Of a stretch of 47,971 bases of DNA, positions 8,218 to 15,633 are shown piece after piece (the stretch's first letter is position 1; the number at the start of each line of letters is the position of its first letter). A model generated the notes under the pieces. It was not told where the DNA came from, ran no database searches, and saw only the letters and a program-made list of their open reading frames with translations. The stretch covers positions 1 to 47,971 of the forward strand of contig JBHADF010000060.1 in the NCBI GenBank assembly GCA_041854955.1, given 5' to 3'. The position numbers and the translations under genes are program-made. This DNA is from CAMENZ01 sp041854955. GTDB taxonomy: Bacteria > Bacillota > Clostridia > Peptostreptococcales > Anaerovoracaceae.

Positions 8218-8431
8218 GTTCAACACCTCCTTGTCTCCTGCAGGGGAGATTTTGCAAGGTATGTGCTTTGCAAAGTCAGCTGCGGCTCAGCATATTGAGG
8301 TAAATAAAGAACATTACCAAATCAAAATATTTTCTATTTGCTTACCGAAATATAGTACCGTTACAAGGGCCATTGGTCAAGGTTAAGCCTTGTAATTGCA
8401 TATAAACGGACCGCCATTAGCTTCAATTATT

Positions 8432-9742
8432 CTAAGCTACTGTTTTCACATAGCTGTAAGCGCCATAGGCTTTTCTTCCGTTTACTACCTTATAGGCTCT
8501 CACCTTAACATAGCAAGTGCCTTTTGTGCCGGTTTTTCCTATGCTGCTCAGGTTGATTTTATAGGAATTCCCCTTTACATAGGCTGTTTTCACAGTCTTT
8601 GAAAAGCCCTTATCAAAGGCCACTTTAATTTGAAAGCCGTCTGCCTTAGGCTGATTTTCCCAAGATACTTTGACCATTTTACCTTTAGGGGAGGATACCC
8701 TTACCTGAGAAAGGGTGGCCGGAATGTTTTCGTAGTACTGAGCCAAGGCATAGTAGGCCTGCTCCGTAGCCATTTGGTTTACAACAGGCTCAAAGCCGCC
8801 TCCGGCTTGATTAACATGTCTGAAGCCGCCTTCATCTTCACCCTCATCGTCATAATAGGTCATGATGGCATCCAATACGGATTTACCGTTTTTTCTGAAG
8901 CGCTTGTCCTTATCGGCGTTAATACCCACATTGGACAGGGCGCTGACTACCTGAGCGGCACTTTCCAAAGTCGGTGTGCCCCAACTGCTGAAGCCTCCAT
9001 CCGCATCTTGCATTTCAGATAAGCATTTTATAGCCTTCTCTATGGCCGCCTTCACCTTTTTCTGCTTATAGTGGGGTGCCAGGGATTCCAGACCCATAGC
9101 GGTCAAATCCGAATCGGAAACATTTCCGCCTAAGGCCCAGCCACCGTCGGGCAGCTGATTTTCCAACAGATAATCAATGTACTTCCGGCGGCTTGCCAGG
9201 TTCTTGATTCCTCTTTCCTTCTGCTCCTCAGCTGTCATTTTAGGAATTTCATAACCGCCTGCATCTAAGGCGCGCAGAGCAAAGATGGGGCCGTTTATCC
9301 CTTGCCACACCACCTTGTCAAAATCCGCCAGCATGGCCACCATGTTATGGCCGTTGATATCGGTAGGGTCTAAGCCCAAGGCCGAATAGGCGATTATAAC
9401 TCGTGAATATTCCGTATATTTTTTATCGTGGAGGATGCCCTTGACCCCGCGGTAGCCCTCTTCTAAAGCAGCTTCCACTGTCTTCCTATAGCCGTCTACA
9501 TAGGACTTGGGCATATTATATTTTGCTTCTGCCAGGCCGTACATAAACCATTCTCCACCGGTTACGCCGTTGGCCGGAGTCTTTACGGTATTATACAGAT
9601 AGTCCCCCGTCTTTTCCCAAGCCGCCTTAACCTGGTCATAGGATGCTGCGAAGGCGTTTTCCATGGTTCCCAAGCACATGGTCAGTACAAGCATCAGCAT
9701 TAAAAGCAAAGATATGGATTTTCTTTTCATTTTCATTTTCAT
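8432..9742 (-). CDS. Secreted alpha/alpha-barrel protein (prenyltransferase/squalene-cyclase repeat, transcobalamin alpha-domain-like) with C-terminal Fn3
   Basis: A 436-residue exported protein with a signal peptide (about 1-33, ending AFA). Residues 35-340 form a helical-repeat region of the terpenoid cyclase/prenyltransferase type: repeated motifs include NQLPDGGWALGG (about 190), MQDADGGFSSWG (about 240) and EDEGGFRHVNQ (about 299). The same fold, an alpha6/alpha6 barrel, makes the large domain of eukaryotic intrinsic factor and transcobalamin. A fibronectin-III-like domain closes the protein (about 347-436). It is the last gene of a cobalamin-riboswitch operon, 22 bases after the DUF4430 protein. 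I infer a role in extracellular cobalamin capture; another ligand is possible. It is not expected to be a cyclase, as I see no catalytic DxDD-type motif. Confidence 0.85.
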   Translation of the reverse strand: MKMKMKRKSISLLLMLMLVLTMCLGTMENAFAASYDQVKAAWEKTGDYLYNTVKTPANGVTGGEWFMYGLAEAKYNMPKSYVDGYRKTVEAALEEGYRGVKGILHDKKYTEYSRVIIAYSALGLDPTDINGHNMVAMLADFDKVVWQGINGPIFALRALDAGGYEIPKMTAEEQKERGIKNLASRRKYIDYLLENQLPDGGWALGGNVSDSDLTAMGLESLAPHYKQKKVKAAIEKAIKCLSEMQDADGGFSSWGTPTLESAAQVVSALSNVGINADKDKRFRKNGKSVLDAIMTYYDDEGEDEGGFRHVNQAGGGFEPVVNQMATEQAYYALAQYYENIPATLSQVRVSSPKGKMVKVSWENQPKADGFQIKVAFDKGFSKTVKTAYVKGNSYKINLSSIGKTGTKGTCYVKVRAYKVVNGRKAYGAYSYVKTVA

Positions 9743-9764
9743 TTTCTCTTCCTCTCTTCTTCTG

Positions 9765-10577
9765 TTATTTGGACATGGAGTTATCCCCTACATCCTTGCC
9801 CAGGTCACAAGTATAAACCCATTCAATCACATCTCCGTCTTTCAGGTAATAGGACGAGCAGCCGTAGTTGGGGAACCAGCCGTTGACCTTATACATCCAG
9901 CCTGACAATGGTCCGCCGTCAAACTCGTATAGATAGCCTATCCCTTCTATGTAATTGGATTCGTAGACCGGCGTAAAGCTGAACTCCATGTGAACCTTAT
10001 TGTTTCGGCAAACCGTATTCAGCACATCGAAAACCGTGTTTTCCGTGGTTCCTTTATAGGTGGTGGCCTGCAAAATCCAACCATCCTTAGGTATATACTC
10101 TTCTATGGACTTATTTTCCAGCTTTCCCATGTCGTCGGAAAGGGTTTTGCAGCTTATGCTTATGGTCACCGTCACATCTTCCGCCACATCGGGCTTATAG
10201 GCCCGGTTTCCCTCATTTGAAGCGGTCGGGTCTTTGCTGTTGTCTATTTTCAGTTCCTTTGCCGACTTGTCCTTGTCTTTCTTGGAATCTTTCTCCGAGG
10301 CCTTGGTTTCTTGATCCTTCTTTTCCCCCTTAGTCTCTTTTTTATCTTCTGCCTTAACCTCTCTTTTCTCCTGCTCCGTGGCTTTGGCTCGCTCCTGCTG
10401 ATAGTCTACTACCTGCCCCTGTCCGTCGGGAAGCGGTGAATCCCTCCCCTCGATTTTGAAAACAGAGGCTGCATAGATTACTATGGCCAAAGCAATCAAA
10501 GCCAAGATATATTTTCTAAGGCGCTTCTTCTTCAGCTTTTCTGTAAGTTCCCTTTGCAAATCTTTCTTTTCTTCCAT
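9765..10577 (-). CDS. Membrane-anchored DUF4430 protein (transcobalamin C-terminal beta-domain-like)
   Basis: A 270-residue protein with a short basic cytoplasmic N-terminus, one membrane segment (about 24-41), a highly charged Lys/Glu/Asp linker (about 60-125) and a C-terminal beta domain (about 133-265). The ending, with GYLYEFDGGPLSGWMYKVNG and then a DGDVIEWVYT motif, is typical of DUF4430, the Pfam family described as transcobalamin-like C-terminal domain. The signal anchor puts the domain outside the cell on a flexible tether. It sits between the ECF S component and the secreted barrel protein in the riboswitch operon. In intrinsic factor the equivalent domain covers the upper face of cobalamin; the same job here is inference. 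Confidence 0.88.
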   Translation of the reverse strand: MEEKKDLQRELTEKLKKKRLRKYILALIALAIVIYAASVFKIEGRDSPLPDGQGQVVDYQQERAKATEQEKREVKAEDKKETKGEKKDQETKASEKDSKKDKDKSAKELKIDNSKDPTASNEGNRAYKPDVAEDVTVTISISCKTLSDDMGKLENKSIEEYIPKDGWILQATTYKGTTENTVFDVLNTVCRNNKVHMEFSFTPVYESNYIEGIGYLYEFDGGPLSGWMYKVNGWFPNYGCSSYYLKDGDVIEWVYTCDLGKDVGDNSMSK

Positions 10578-10594
10578 ATATTTACATCTCCTTT

Positions 10595-11545
10595 TTATCT
10601 GTAAATACCGTATTTTATCTTAATTCTCTCGATTTTCCTTATCATCACATCCCCAATGAGGAAAATGCAGAAGGCTGCCGCTGCCCCGTGACTCACATCA
10701 TAGGATAAACCGGAAACATAAAGAAGGCGTAGGGTATTCCAGTTGAGCCCTCCTCCGCCTGTCATTCCGGCGGAAGTCACAAAGCTGCACAGGTTCATCA
10801 GGCCTCCATATAGAATCACCGTAGTAAAGAAGGTAAAGGTGGTAATGGTAATACTGTCCACAGGCAATCTCTTTCTTTGAAGGATAACTCCGGTTATCAA
10901 TCCCAGAAAGCCACATATATATACAAGCCAGGATGCTTCCTTTATAAGGCTCTGTCCCGTCAGAAGGCAAATGACATAAGCCAATATTTCAAAGGCTGCT
11001 ATGGAAAGTACCGGCCCTATCACCACGGAAAAATTTCCTGATTTGAGCCTCGCTCTTTTCTGCCCCGGCTCCGCCTTGTTGAAGGCCAAGCCCGCCAGAA
11101 AAGCCAGCAAGCCCCAGCAAAACATCTGCCAAGGTGTCCAAGGCCCCTGTCCCATGTAGAAATTACATACCAATCGTGATAAGGCTCCTACTAAGAAGCC
11201 GGCCTCCGGCCCCAGCGAAATTCCTGCTATAATGACCATGGCCGTGCCTATCTGCAGGGGTACCGTCACATGGAGAAACATGTGTGCTGATACGGTAATG
11301 GCACTCATCATGGCCACCAGAACGATTTCTCTGGCCTTAGGCTTCCGCTTTTCGAATACCATGAAAAAGGGAGCCATGCAGCAAAAAATCACAGCCAGAC
11401 TTACCGGCATATAGAATCGCTCTCCCCCTAAGACTGTAGCCAAAGCTATAATGCCGGGAATCATGAAAAAAATCATGAGGGCGGCCACAGAGGTACGCTT
11501 TTTTACAGCCTTCAGCCCCGGTGTATCATATTCTGTTCTACCCAT
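10595..11545 (-). CDS. ECF transporter substrate-binding (S) component, putative cobalamin type
   Basis: Integral membrane protein of 316 residues with about nine or ten hydrophobic segments, longer than the usual 170-200 residues of S components. The core region has the ECF S pattern: an A-x3-A-like helix (VAMMSAITVSAHMF), IIAGISLGPEAGFLVGALS, then GQGPWTPWQMFCWGLLAF. I start it at ATG 11545, after GGAGGAGG, so it overlaps the end of the ATPase gene by 34 bases; an upstream in-frame start at 11584 lacks a ribosome site. The S component gives an ECF transporter its specificity; the riboswitch upstream argues for cobalamin or a precursor. It does not look like the short BtuM type. Confidence 0.85.
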   Translation of the reverse strand: MGRTEYDTPGLKAVKKRTSVAALMIFFMIPGIIALATVLGGERFYMPVSLAVIFCCMAPFFMVFEKRKPKAREIVLVAMMSAITVSAHMFLHVTVPLQIGTAMVIIAGISLGPEAGFLVGALSRLVCNFYMGQGPWTPWQMFCWGLLAFLAGLAFNKAEPGQKRARLKSGNFSVVIGPVLSIAAFEILAYVICLLTGQSLIKEASWLVYICGFLGLITGVILQRKRLPVDSITITTFTFFTTVILYGGLMNLCSFVTSAGMTGGGGLNWNTLRLLYVSGLSYDVSHGAAAAFCIFLIGDVMIRKIERIKIKYGIYR

Positions 11546-13260
11546 ACAGCCACCTCCTCCCAGGTCACAAGGTCTTCCTTCCACTTCCTTACGATTCTAT
11601 TGGCGGCGGTGGTGTAAAAGCTGTTCCCCGCAAAGAATGACCGCGCCGGCCCCTCCGATACCACATCTCCGTCAAAGAAAAGAGCACAGCGGTCTCCGTA
11701 CTCTGCACAGAATTCCACATCATGGGATACCATAAACAAGGTCACCCCCTGCTCTTTCAGCCTTCGGAAAATCTTTGCCAAGGTAATTTTAAAGAAAGGA
11801 TCCAGCCCTTTGGTGGGCTCGTCTAAAAGCAGGATTTTAGGTTCTAAGAGCAAGATTTTCCCAAGGGCCAACCTTTGCTGCTCCCCTCCTGACAGGTCAT
11901 AGGGATGGGACCTTCTAAGATGGCCTATTTCCATGGTTTCCAGCATGTTTTCCACTCTCAGTGCAATTTCATCTATGGATAATTGCCGATTATGAAGGGC
12001 TTCTGCCAGCTCCTCCTCCACGGTGATTTCCGTAAAAAGGGCCTGTGGATTTTGGGGAACCATAGCCATAACTTTGCCCATAAGCCTGTTGATGTTTTCT
12101 TTGCATACCTTGAGGCCGTCTACGACTATACTGCCCTGCCGAGGATTCAGTATGCCCGCTACCGCCTTCAAGGTGGTGGATTTTCCCACTCCGTTTCCTC
12201 CCATTAGGCAGAAAAGCTCCCCTGACCTGACCTTCATATTAAGGCCCCTCAAGACTTCAGGGCTGTGGCGGTCATAACGATGCCAAAGGTCTTTAATCTC
12301 TATTATATTCTCTATATTATCCTTGTAAGCTTTCTCCTCCGCTGCCTTCCCAGGCTCCCTGTCCATGATTTCTTCGGGGGTCGGCAGAATTTTTTCCAGC
12401 CAGAGCCTGCCGTCACGGATGGTCAAAGGTGCCGAGGTCTCATCCTTTCTGTCAGATTTGGATTCCATCAGACTTTTTGTTTCTTGGCAGGCTGAATGTA
12501 TTTTCACCACAGAAGGAAGGCCGTAGAACATGGGATGTCTTTTCTCTTTTCCTTCCCCTGCTAAAAAGCAGCCTATTTTATCCGGACTGTCATCGGCTAT
12601 GATGCTTCCTCGGTCCATAACCACCACCCTGTCCGCCATGGGAATCAAATCTTCTAGACGGTGCTCGGAAATGATTACGGTGGTTCCCAGGTCGCGGTTA
12701 ATCTTATATACGGTTTTCAGGAATTCAGCTGCGGCTATGGGGTCCAGCTGGGAGGTTGGTTCATCTAATATGAGCACCTTGGGTTGCATCACCATAATCG
12801 ACGCCAGATTGAGCAGCTGCTTCTGTCCACCGCTGAGCTCTGCCACACTTTTCCGGAACCAGGTTTGCATATCGAAGAAGCCGGCCATTTCCGCCACCTT
12901 GCGGCGAATGGTGCCGTTATCCATTCCCAAGCTTTCCAGGCCGAAGGCAAGCTCGTGCCACACCTTGTCGGTTACCAGCTGATTGTCCGGATTCTGTTGG
13001 ACAAAGCCTATATCTGTGGTGCTCTGTCTGTCGGGCAGCTCAGCCACTTCCACCCCTTGGTAGGTTACGCTGCCCTCCTTTTCCCCGTAGGGAAACAGGT
13101 TCTTTTTCAGCTGACGGAGCAAGGTGCTCTTTCCGCAGCCGGATTTTCCGCAGAGAACTATAAATTCGGCCTGCTCCACATCTAAACTCACATCTCGGAG
13201 CGCAGGGCCTTCCGCCAGCGGATATGTAAATGTCAAATTTCGTATTCCTATGCTCGCCAT
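11512..13260 (-). CDS. ECF transporter ATPase, two ATP-binding domains fused (EcfA-EcfA)
   Basis: Energises the dedicated ECF transporter. The 582-residue protein has two complete ABC domains. Domain 1: Walker A GKSGCGKST (38-46), Q-loop QQNPDNQL (about 88), signature LSGGQ (142-146), Walker B LILDEP (163-168) and ISEHR. Domain 2: Walker A GGNGVGKST (354-362), signature LSGGEQQ, Walker B LLLDEP and VSHD. A poorly conserved linker of about 80 residues joins them. The start is ATG 13260 with AGGGAG upstream, overlapping the EcfT gene by 13 bases; an open frame extends further upstream but has no ribosome site. The unlinked EcfA1/EcfA2 pair is encoded at 44.4-46.1 kb. Confidence 0.93.
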   Translation of the reverse strand: MASIGIRNLTFTYPLAEGPALRDVSLDVEQAEFIVLCGKSGCGKSTLLRQLKKNLFPYGEKEGSVTYQGVEVAELPDRQSTTDIGFVQQNPDNQLVTDKVWHELAFGLESLGMDNGTIRRKVAEMAGFFDMQTWFRKSVAELSGGQKQLLNLASIMVMQPKVLILDEPTSQLDPIAAAEFLKTVYKINRDLGTTVIISEHRLEDLIPMADRVVVMDRGSIIADDSPDKIGCFLAGEGKEKRHPMFYGLPSVVKIHSACQETKSLMESKSDRKDETSAPLTIRDGRLWLEKILPTPEEIMDREPGKAAEEKAYKDNIENIIEIKDLWHRYDRHSPEVLRGLNMKVRSGELFCLMGGNGVGKSTTLKAVAGILNPRQGSIVVDGLKVCKENINRLMGKVMAMVPQNPQALFTEITVEEELAEALHNRQLSIDEIALRVENMLETMEIGHLRRSHPYDLSGGEQQRLALGKILLLEPKILLLDEPTKGLDPFFKITLAKIFRRLKEQGVTLFMVSHDVEFCAEYGDRCALFFDGDVVSEGPARSFFAGNSFYTTAANRIVRKWKEDLVTWEEVAVWVEQNMIHRG

Positions 13261-14147
13261 TTCTTTTCTCCCTGTAGGTCTATGACTGCCGGCGTAGACA
13301 GCAGTATGCCGTAACACAGCAGCGCCAATATTTTCCAAAGGCCCCATTGTCCAAGCCTGATGGTGGGGTAGTAGTAAATCGTCGTCAAATTCATAAAGCA
13401 TGACAACGCGGTCAAAATTCCCGGCAGCAAAATGAATAGGAGCAGCCTTTTATCCCTCCTCGTAAACTTAAAGAGGTGGAAGCTGGTGCGACCCTTCAGG
13501 CCATAGCCTCTGGCCTCCATGGAGTCGGAGGTTTCTATGGAGGCCTCCAAGGACCAGGAAATCAGTATAGAGGTTTCCTTGGCCGTCTGCCTCATTCTGT
13601 CGAAGGTCTTGCCGCTGCCGTGTCTCCCCAGGCACCGCTGACCCATAGAAATTTCACTGTACCGATTCTTTAAAAGAGGTATGAAGCGGAAGATCATGGA
13701 AATGGTCAGGGCCAGTACGGGGGCGGCTTTTCCGAAGAGGTAGATGAACTTATCCGAGGTCATAATGGTATTGAAGCAGGAAAACCAGACCACCACCGAT
13801 GAAATCATAGTTGCACCGGCCAATCCGAAGAAAAAGGCTTCAAGGGTAATTCTGTTTCCCAAAAGGTAGAAAAGCACCGTGGCGCCGTTGTGAACGAAAA
13901 ATGTATTTATTAGGGCCATGACGATCATTATGGGTATAGTTACAGACATGTTGAATTTCAAGGCCTTAGAGCCTGACAGTATATATGACCAAGTCCAGCT
14001 TGCCCCAAGGGTTACAGCCAAAAATGCCGGATCCATGCTGAACATGGTGATTCCTATGACAAAGACAAAATATATGAAGTTGACTGCCGGATGATACCCG
14101 GCAAAGGTGCTGCTTTCCCCTATTCCCGCTTGAATCTTGCCCTTCAT
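13248..14147 (-). CDS. ECF transporter transmembrane (T) component of the riboswitch operon
   Basis: A 299-residue membrane protein with about six or seven membrane segments, of the EcfT/CbiQ family, which couples the ATPases to the S component. The second cytoplasmic coupling motif is canonical (SMEARGYG, about residue 217), but the first, where Ala-Arg-Gly is usual, reads GQRCLGRHG, so coupling-helix contacts may be specialised. ATG 14147 is chosen after AGGAGCAGTG; a GTG one codon earlier is too close to the ribosome site. First gene after the cobalamin riboswitch leader; overlaps the ATPase gene. Confidence 0.9.
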   Translation of the reverse strand: MKGKIQAGIGESSTFAGYHPAVNFIYFVFVIGITMFSMDPAFLAVTLGASWTWSYILSGSKALKFNMSVTIPIMIVMALINTFFVHNGATVLFYLLGNRITLEAFFFGLAGATMISSVVVWFSCFNTIMTSDKFIYLFGKAAPVLALTISMIFRFIPLLKNRYSEISMGQRCLGRHGSGKTFDRMRQTAKETSILISWSLEASIETSDSMEARGYGLKGRTSFHLFKFTRRDKRLLLFILLPGILTALSCFMNLTTIYYYPTIRLGQWGLWKILALLCYGILLSTPAVIDLQGEKKWRA

Positions 14148-14364
14148 CACTGCTCCTATATGTGAAATCCAACTTTTCCCCTACCTCTGCGACATCCCTT
14201 GGCCCATTAACCTTAAATTGTCGGCCCAGGATTTTCGCAAGGCAATATAAAAGGACTGCCGAGAGGTTATTTCCAACCAGTCTCTGCAGCCCGTATTTGC
14301 TGTACTATGCGTTTCATTAAAGGTGTCTTTCCCTATCCCCGAGATAGACAGCCTTTCATTAACT

Positions 14365-14565
14365 TACGATGCATGTCTTCTGACTCGTGTATCATTGCTC
14401 CCCTTCGTCTTCCCGGAGCAAAACATATTGCCTGTTTTGTGCCAGTGACATTGTGAAGGCGGGCTCCTCACTTACAGCGGCGGGTGCCGTTCCGGACTTG
14501 AACCGGATTCCATCTTAGTCCCGAGCCACCGTAGCCCGAGAAACATCTAAGCCTTATTAAATTTT
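14365..14565 (-). promoter_or_regulatory. Cobalamin (B12) riboswitch
   Basis: Minus-strand RNA elements of the cobalamin aptamer are recognisable in order: GGAATCCGGTTCAAGTCCGG then AACGGCACCCGCCGCTGTAA, the B12-box region GTCACTGG, GGGAAGACGAAGG, and the closing GAGTCAGAAGACATGC. It sits about 220 bases before the EcfT gene. The stretch in between includes a hairpin with arms GACTG / CAGTC followed by TTTT (about 14240-14275), a candidate expression-platform terminator. Adenosylcobalamin would be expected to repress the operon. Confidence 0.93.
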
Positions 14566-14615
14566 CAGCAGGTTCTGCCATTTTCTCGTAAATATATGTG
14601 CCTACCCTGCACTTT

Positions 14616-14644
14616 ATTTTATCACCATCCACTGAGGAAGTCAA
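14616..14644 (-). promoter_or_regulatory. Promoter of the cobalamin-uptake operon
   Basis: On the minus strand -35 TTGACT (14639-14644), 17-bp spacer, -10 TAAAAT (14616-14621). Transcription would begin near 14608 and give a leader of about 460 bases that includes the whole riboswitch. Confidence 0.75.
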
Positions 14645-14700
14645 GAATTTCCAAGGGTAGGGGAGTGGGGTGGATGGGGTTTTGGATGGCTGGACCCAGG

Positions 14701-14970
14701 AAAATCATACCAATCGGGCCTTTTGGGGGGGCTTTGGCTGCGGGACCCGGAAAGTCATGCCAATTCAGCCTTTTCGGGGGCTTTGGCTGTGGAAGCTCAT
14801 AAATCATACCAATCCAGCCTTTTCGGGTGATTTGGCTAAAGATCCTCCGAAAATCGTCATACCAAATCGCCAAAAATTCTCTTTTGGTGTGATTATGCCT
14901 CAGAAAAAGGTAAAAACTTCCATTTTTGTCATGCCAAACTGCCTGAGACAGGCGGATTGGTATGATTTTT
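14701..14970. repeat. Palindromic repeat family 2, tandem array (50-bp period)
   Basis: A core AAATCATACCAATC recurs in direct orientation at 14701, 14751, 14801 and (variant) 14855, an exact 50-bp period for the first three. Each direct unit continues with a GCCTTTT-G-rich-GCTTTGGCT segment that can fold on itself. From 14851 on the arrangement changes to inverted pairs: TCATACCAAATC with TTTTGGTGTGAT (14857-14896) and TTTTTGTCATGCCAAA with GATTGGTATGATTTTT (14924-14970). The same inverted pairs occur at 31072-31250. No gene is visible here. Confidence 0.9.
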
Positions 14971-15190
14971 GGGCAGTCGGCCGAATCGGTGATTCTGAGT
15001 AAAGCAGCCCAAGATGACACTGTGGCCAAATCGGTGAGTCTGGGCAAAGCCGCGCGAGATGTAACTGGCAGCCTAATCGGGACATCCTGCTACGGCGGTC
15101 GAGCCATCCGAGCTGGTGGCCGGCCCAGACCTACACTCGAAGCCGCGCGAGATGGAGTTGAGGTCCGAATCGACGAACCTCGCCCACCAC
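14971..15190. repeat. Degenerate tandem repeat of about 46 bp
   Basis: The word AATCGG recurs at 14984, 15029 and 15075, with AATCG again at 15168, and AAGCCGCGCGAGATG occurs at 15047 and 15140 (93 bases, two periods). The best pair is 14974-15020 against 15020-15066. About five decayed units fill the gap between family 2 repeats and the rplQ terminator. The sequence is richer in GC than its surroundings and has no convincing gene. Confidence 0.7.
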
Positions 15191-15192
15191 AC

Positions 15193-15249
15193 AACAAAGG
15201 GGCCACCCTAAAGCCGACTTACAAGTCTTCTTTAGGACAGCCCCTTTTC
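15193..15249 (-). terminator. Terminator of the S10-spc-alpha ribosomal operon
   Basis: Long minus-strand hairpin downstream of rplQ: outer arms AAAGGGGC / GCCCCTTT, inner arms TCCTAAAG / CTTTAGGG and a small inner stem GACTTG-TAAGTC, followed by TGTTGTG. The T tract is short, but stem length and position make termination likely. Confidence 0.85.
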
Positions 15250-15264
15250 AGTTTAGTCTTTGGT

Positions 15265-15606
15265 CTACACTAATTCTAAGAATACCACTTCTGCGGCGTC
15301 CCCCTGACGAGGTCCTAACTTAAGAATTCTTGTATATCCACCGTTTCTATCTGCATACTTAGGTGCGATTTCTTCAAAGAGCTTTGAAACAACAGTTTCA
15401 TCGAAGACATAGGCTAAAACCTGTCTTCTTGCATGAAGATCGCCACGCTTTGCTAATGTAATTAACTTTTCAGCTGTTCTTCTGGTTTCCTTAGCTCTGC
15501 AATCTGTTGTCTGGATTCTTCCTTCTCTGAACAAGTCAGTTACAAGGTTTCTCAGCATTGATCTTCTGTGAGCTGTAGGTCTGCCTAATTTTCTATATCC
15601 CGGCAT
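15265..15606 (-). CDS. rplQ: 50S ribosomal protein L17
   Basis: Large-subunit protein near the tunnel exit region. 113 residues, the short Firmicute form. Begins MPGYRKLGRPTAHRRSMLRN, the L17 signature, and ends VVFLELV. Last gene of the ribosomal supercluster, 27 bases after rpoA. In most Firmicutes the ecfA1-ecfA2-ecfT genes follow rplQ; here a terminator and repeats follow, and the ecf genes are at 43.6-46.1 kb. Confidence 0.98.
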   Translation of the reverse strand: MPGYRKLGRPTAHRRSMLRNLVTDLFREGRIQTTDCRAKETRRTAEKLITLAKRGDLHARRQVLAYVFDETVVSKLFEEIAPKYADRNGGYTRILKLGPRQGDAAEVVFLELV

Positions 15607-15633
15607 AGTTTAAGATTCTCCTTTCCTGCAAGA

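Noticed and set aside
8340..8385. Terminator after the cobalamin operon (TTACAAGG / CCTTGTAA)
   Set aside because: The arms match but are separated by about 20 bases and there is no T tract on the minus strand, so a terminator cannot be claimed.
14622..15273. Open frames of 141 and 103 codons across the repeat region
   Set aside because: They follow the tandem repeats and differ in register; no ribosome sites and no protein-like composition.
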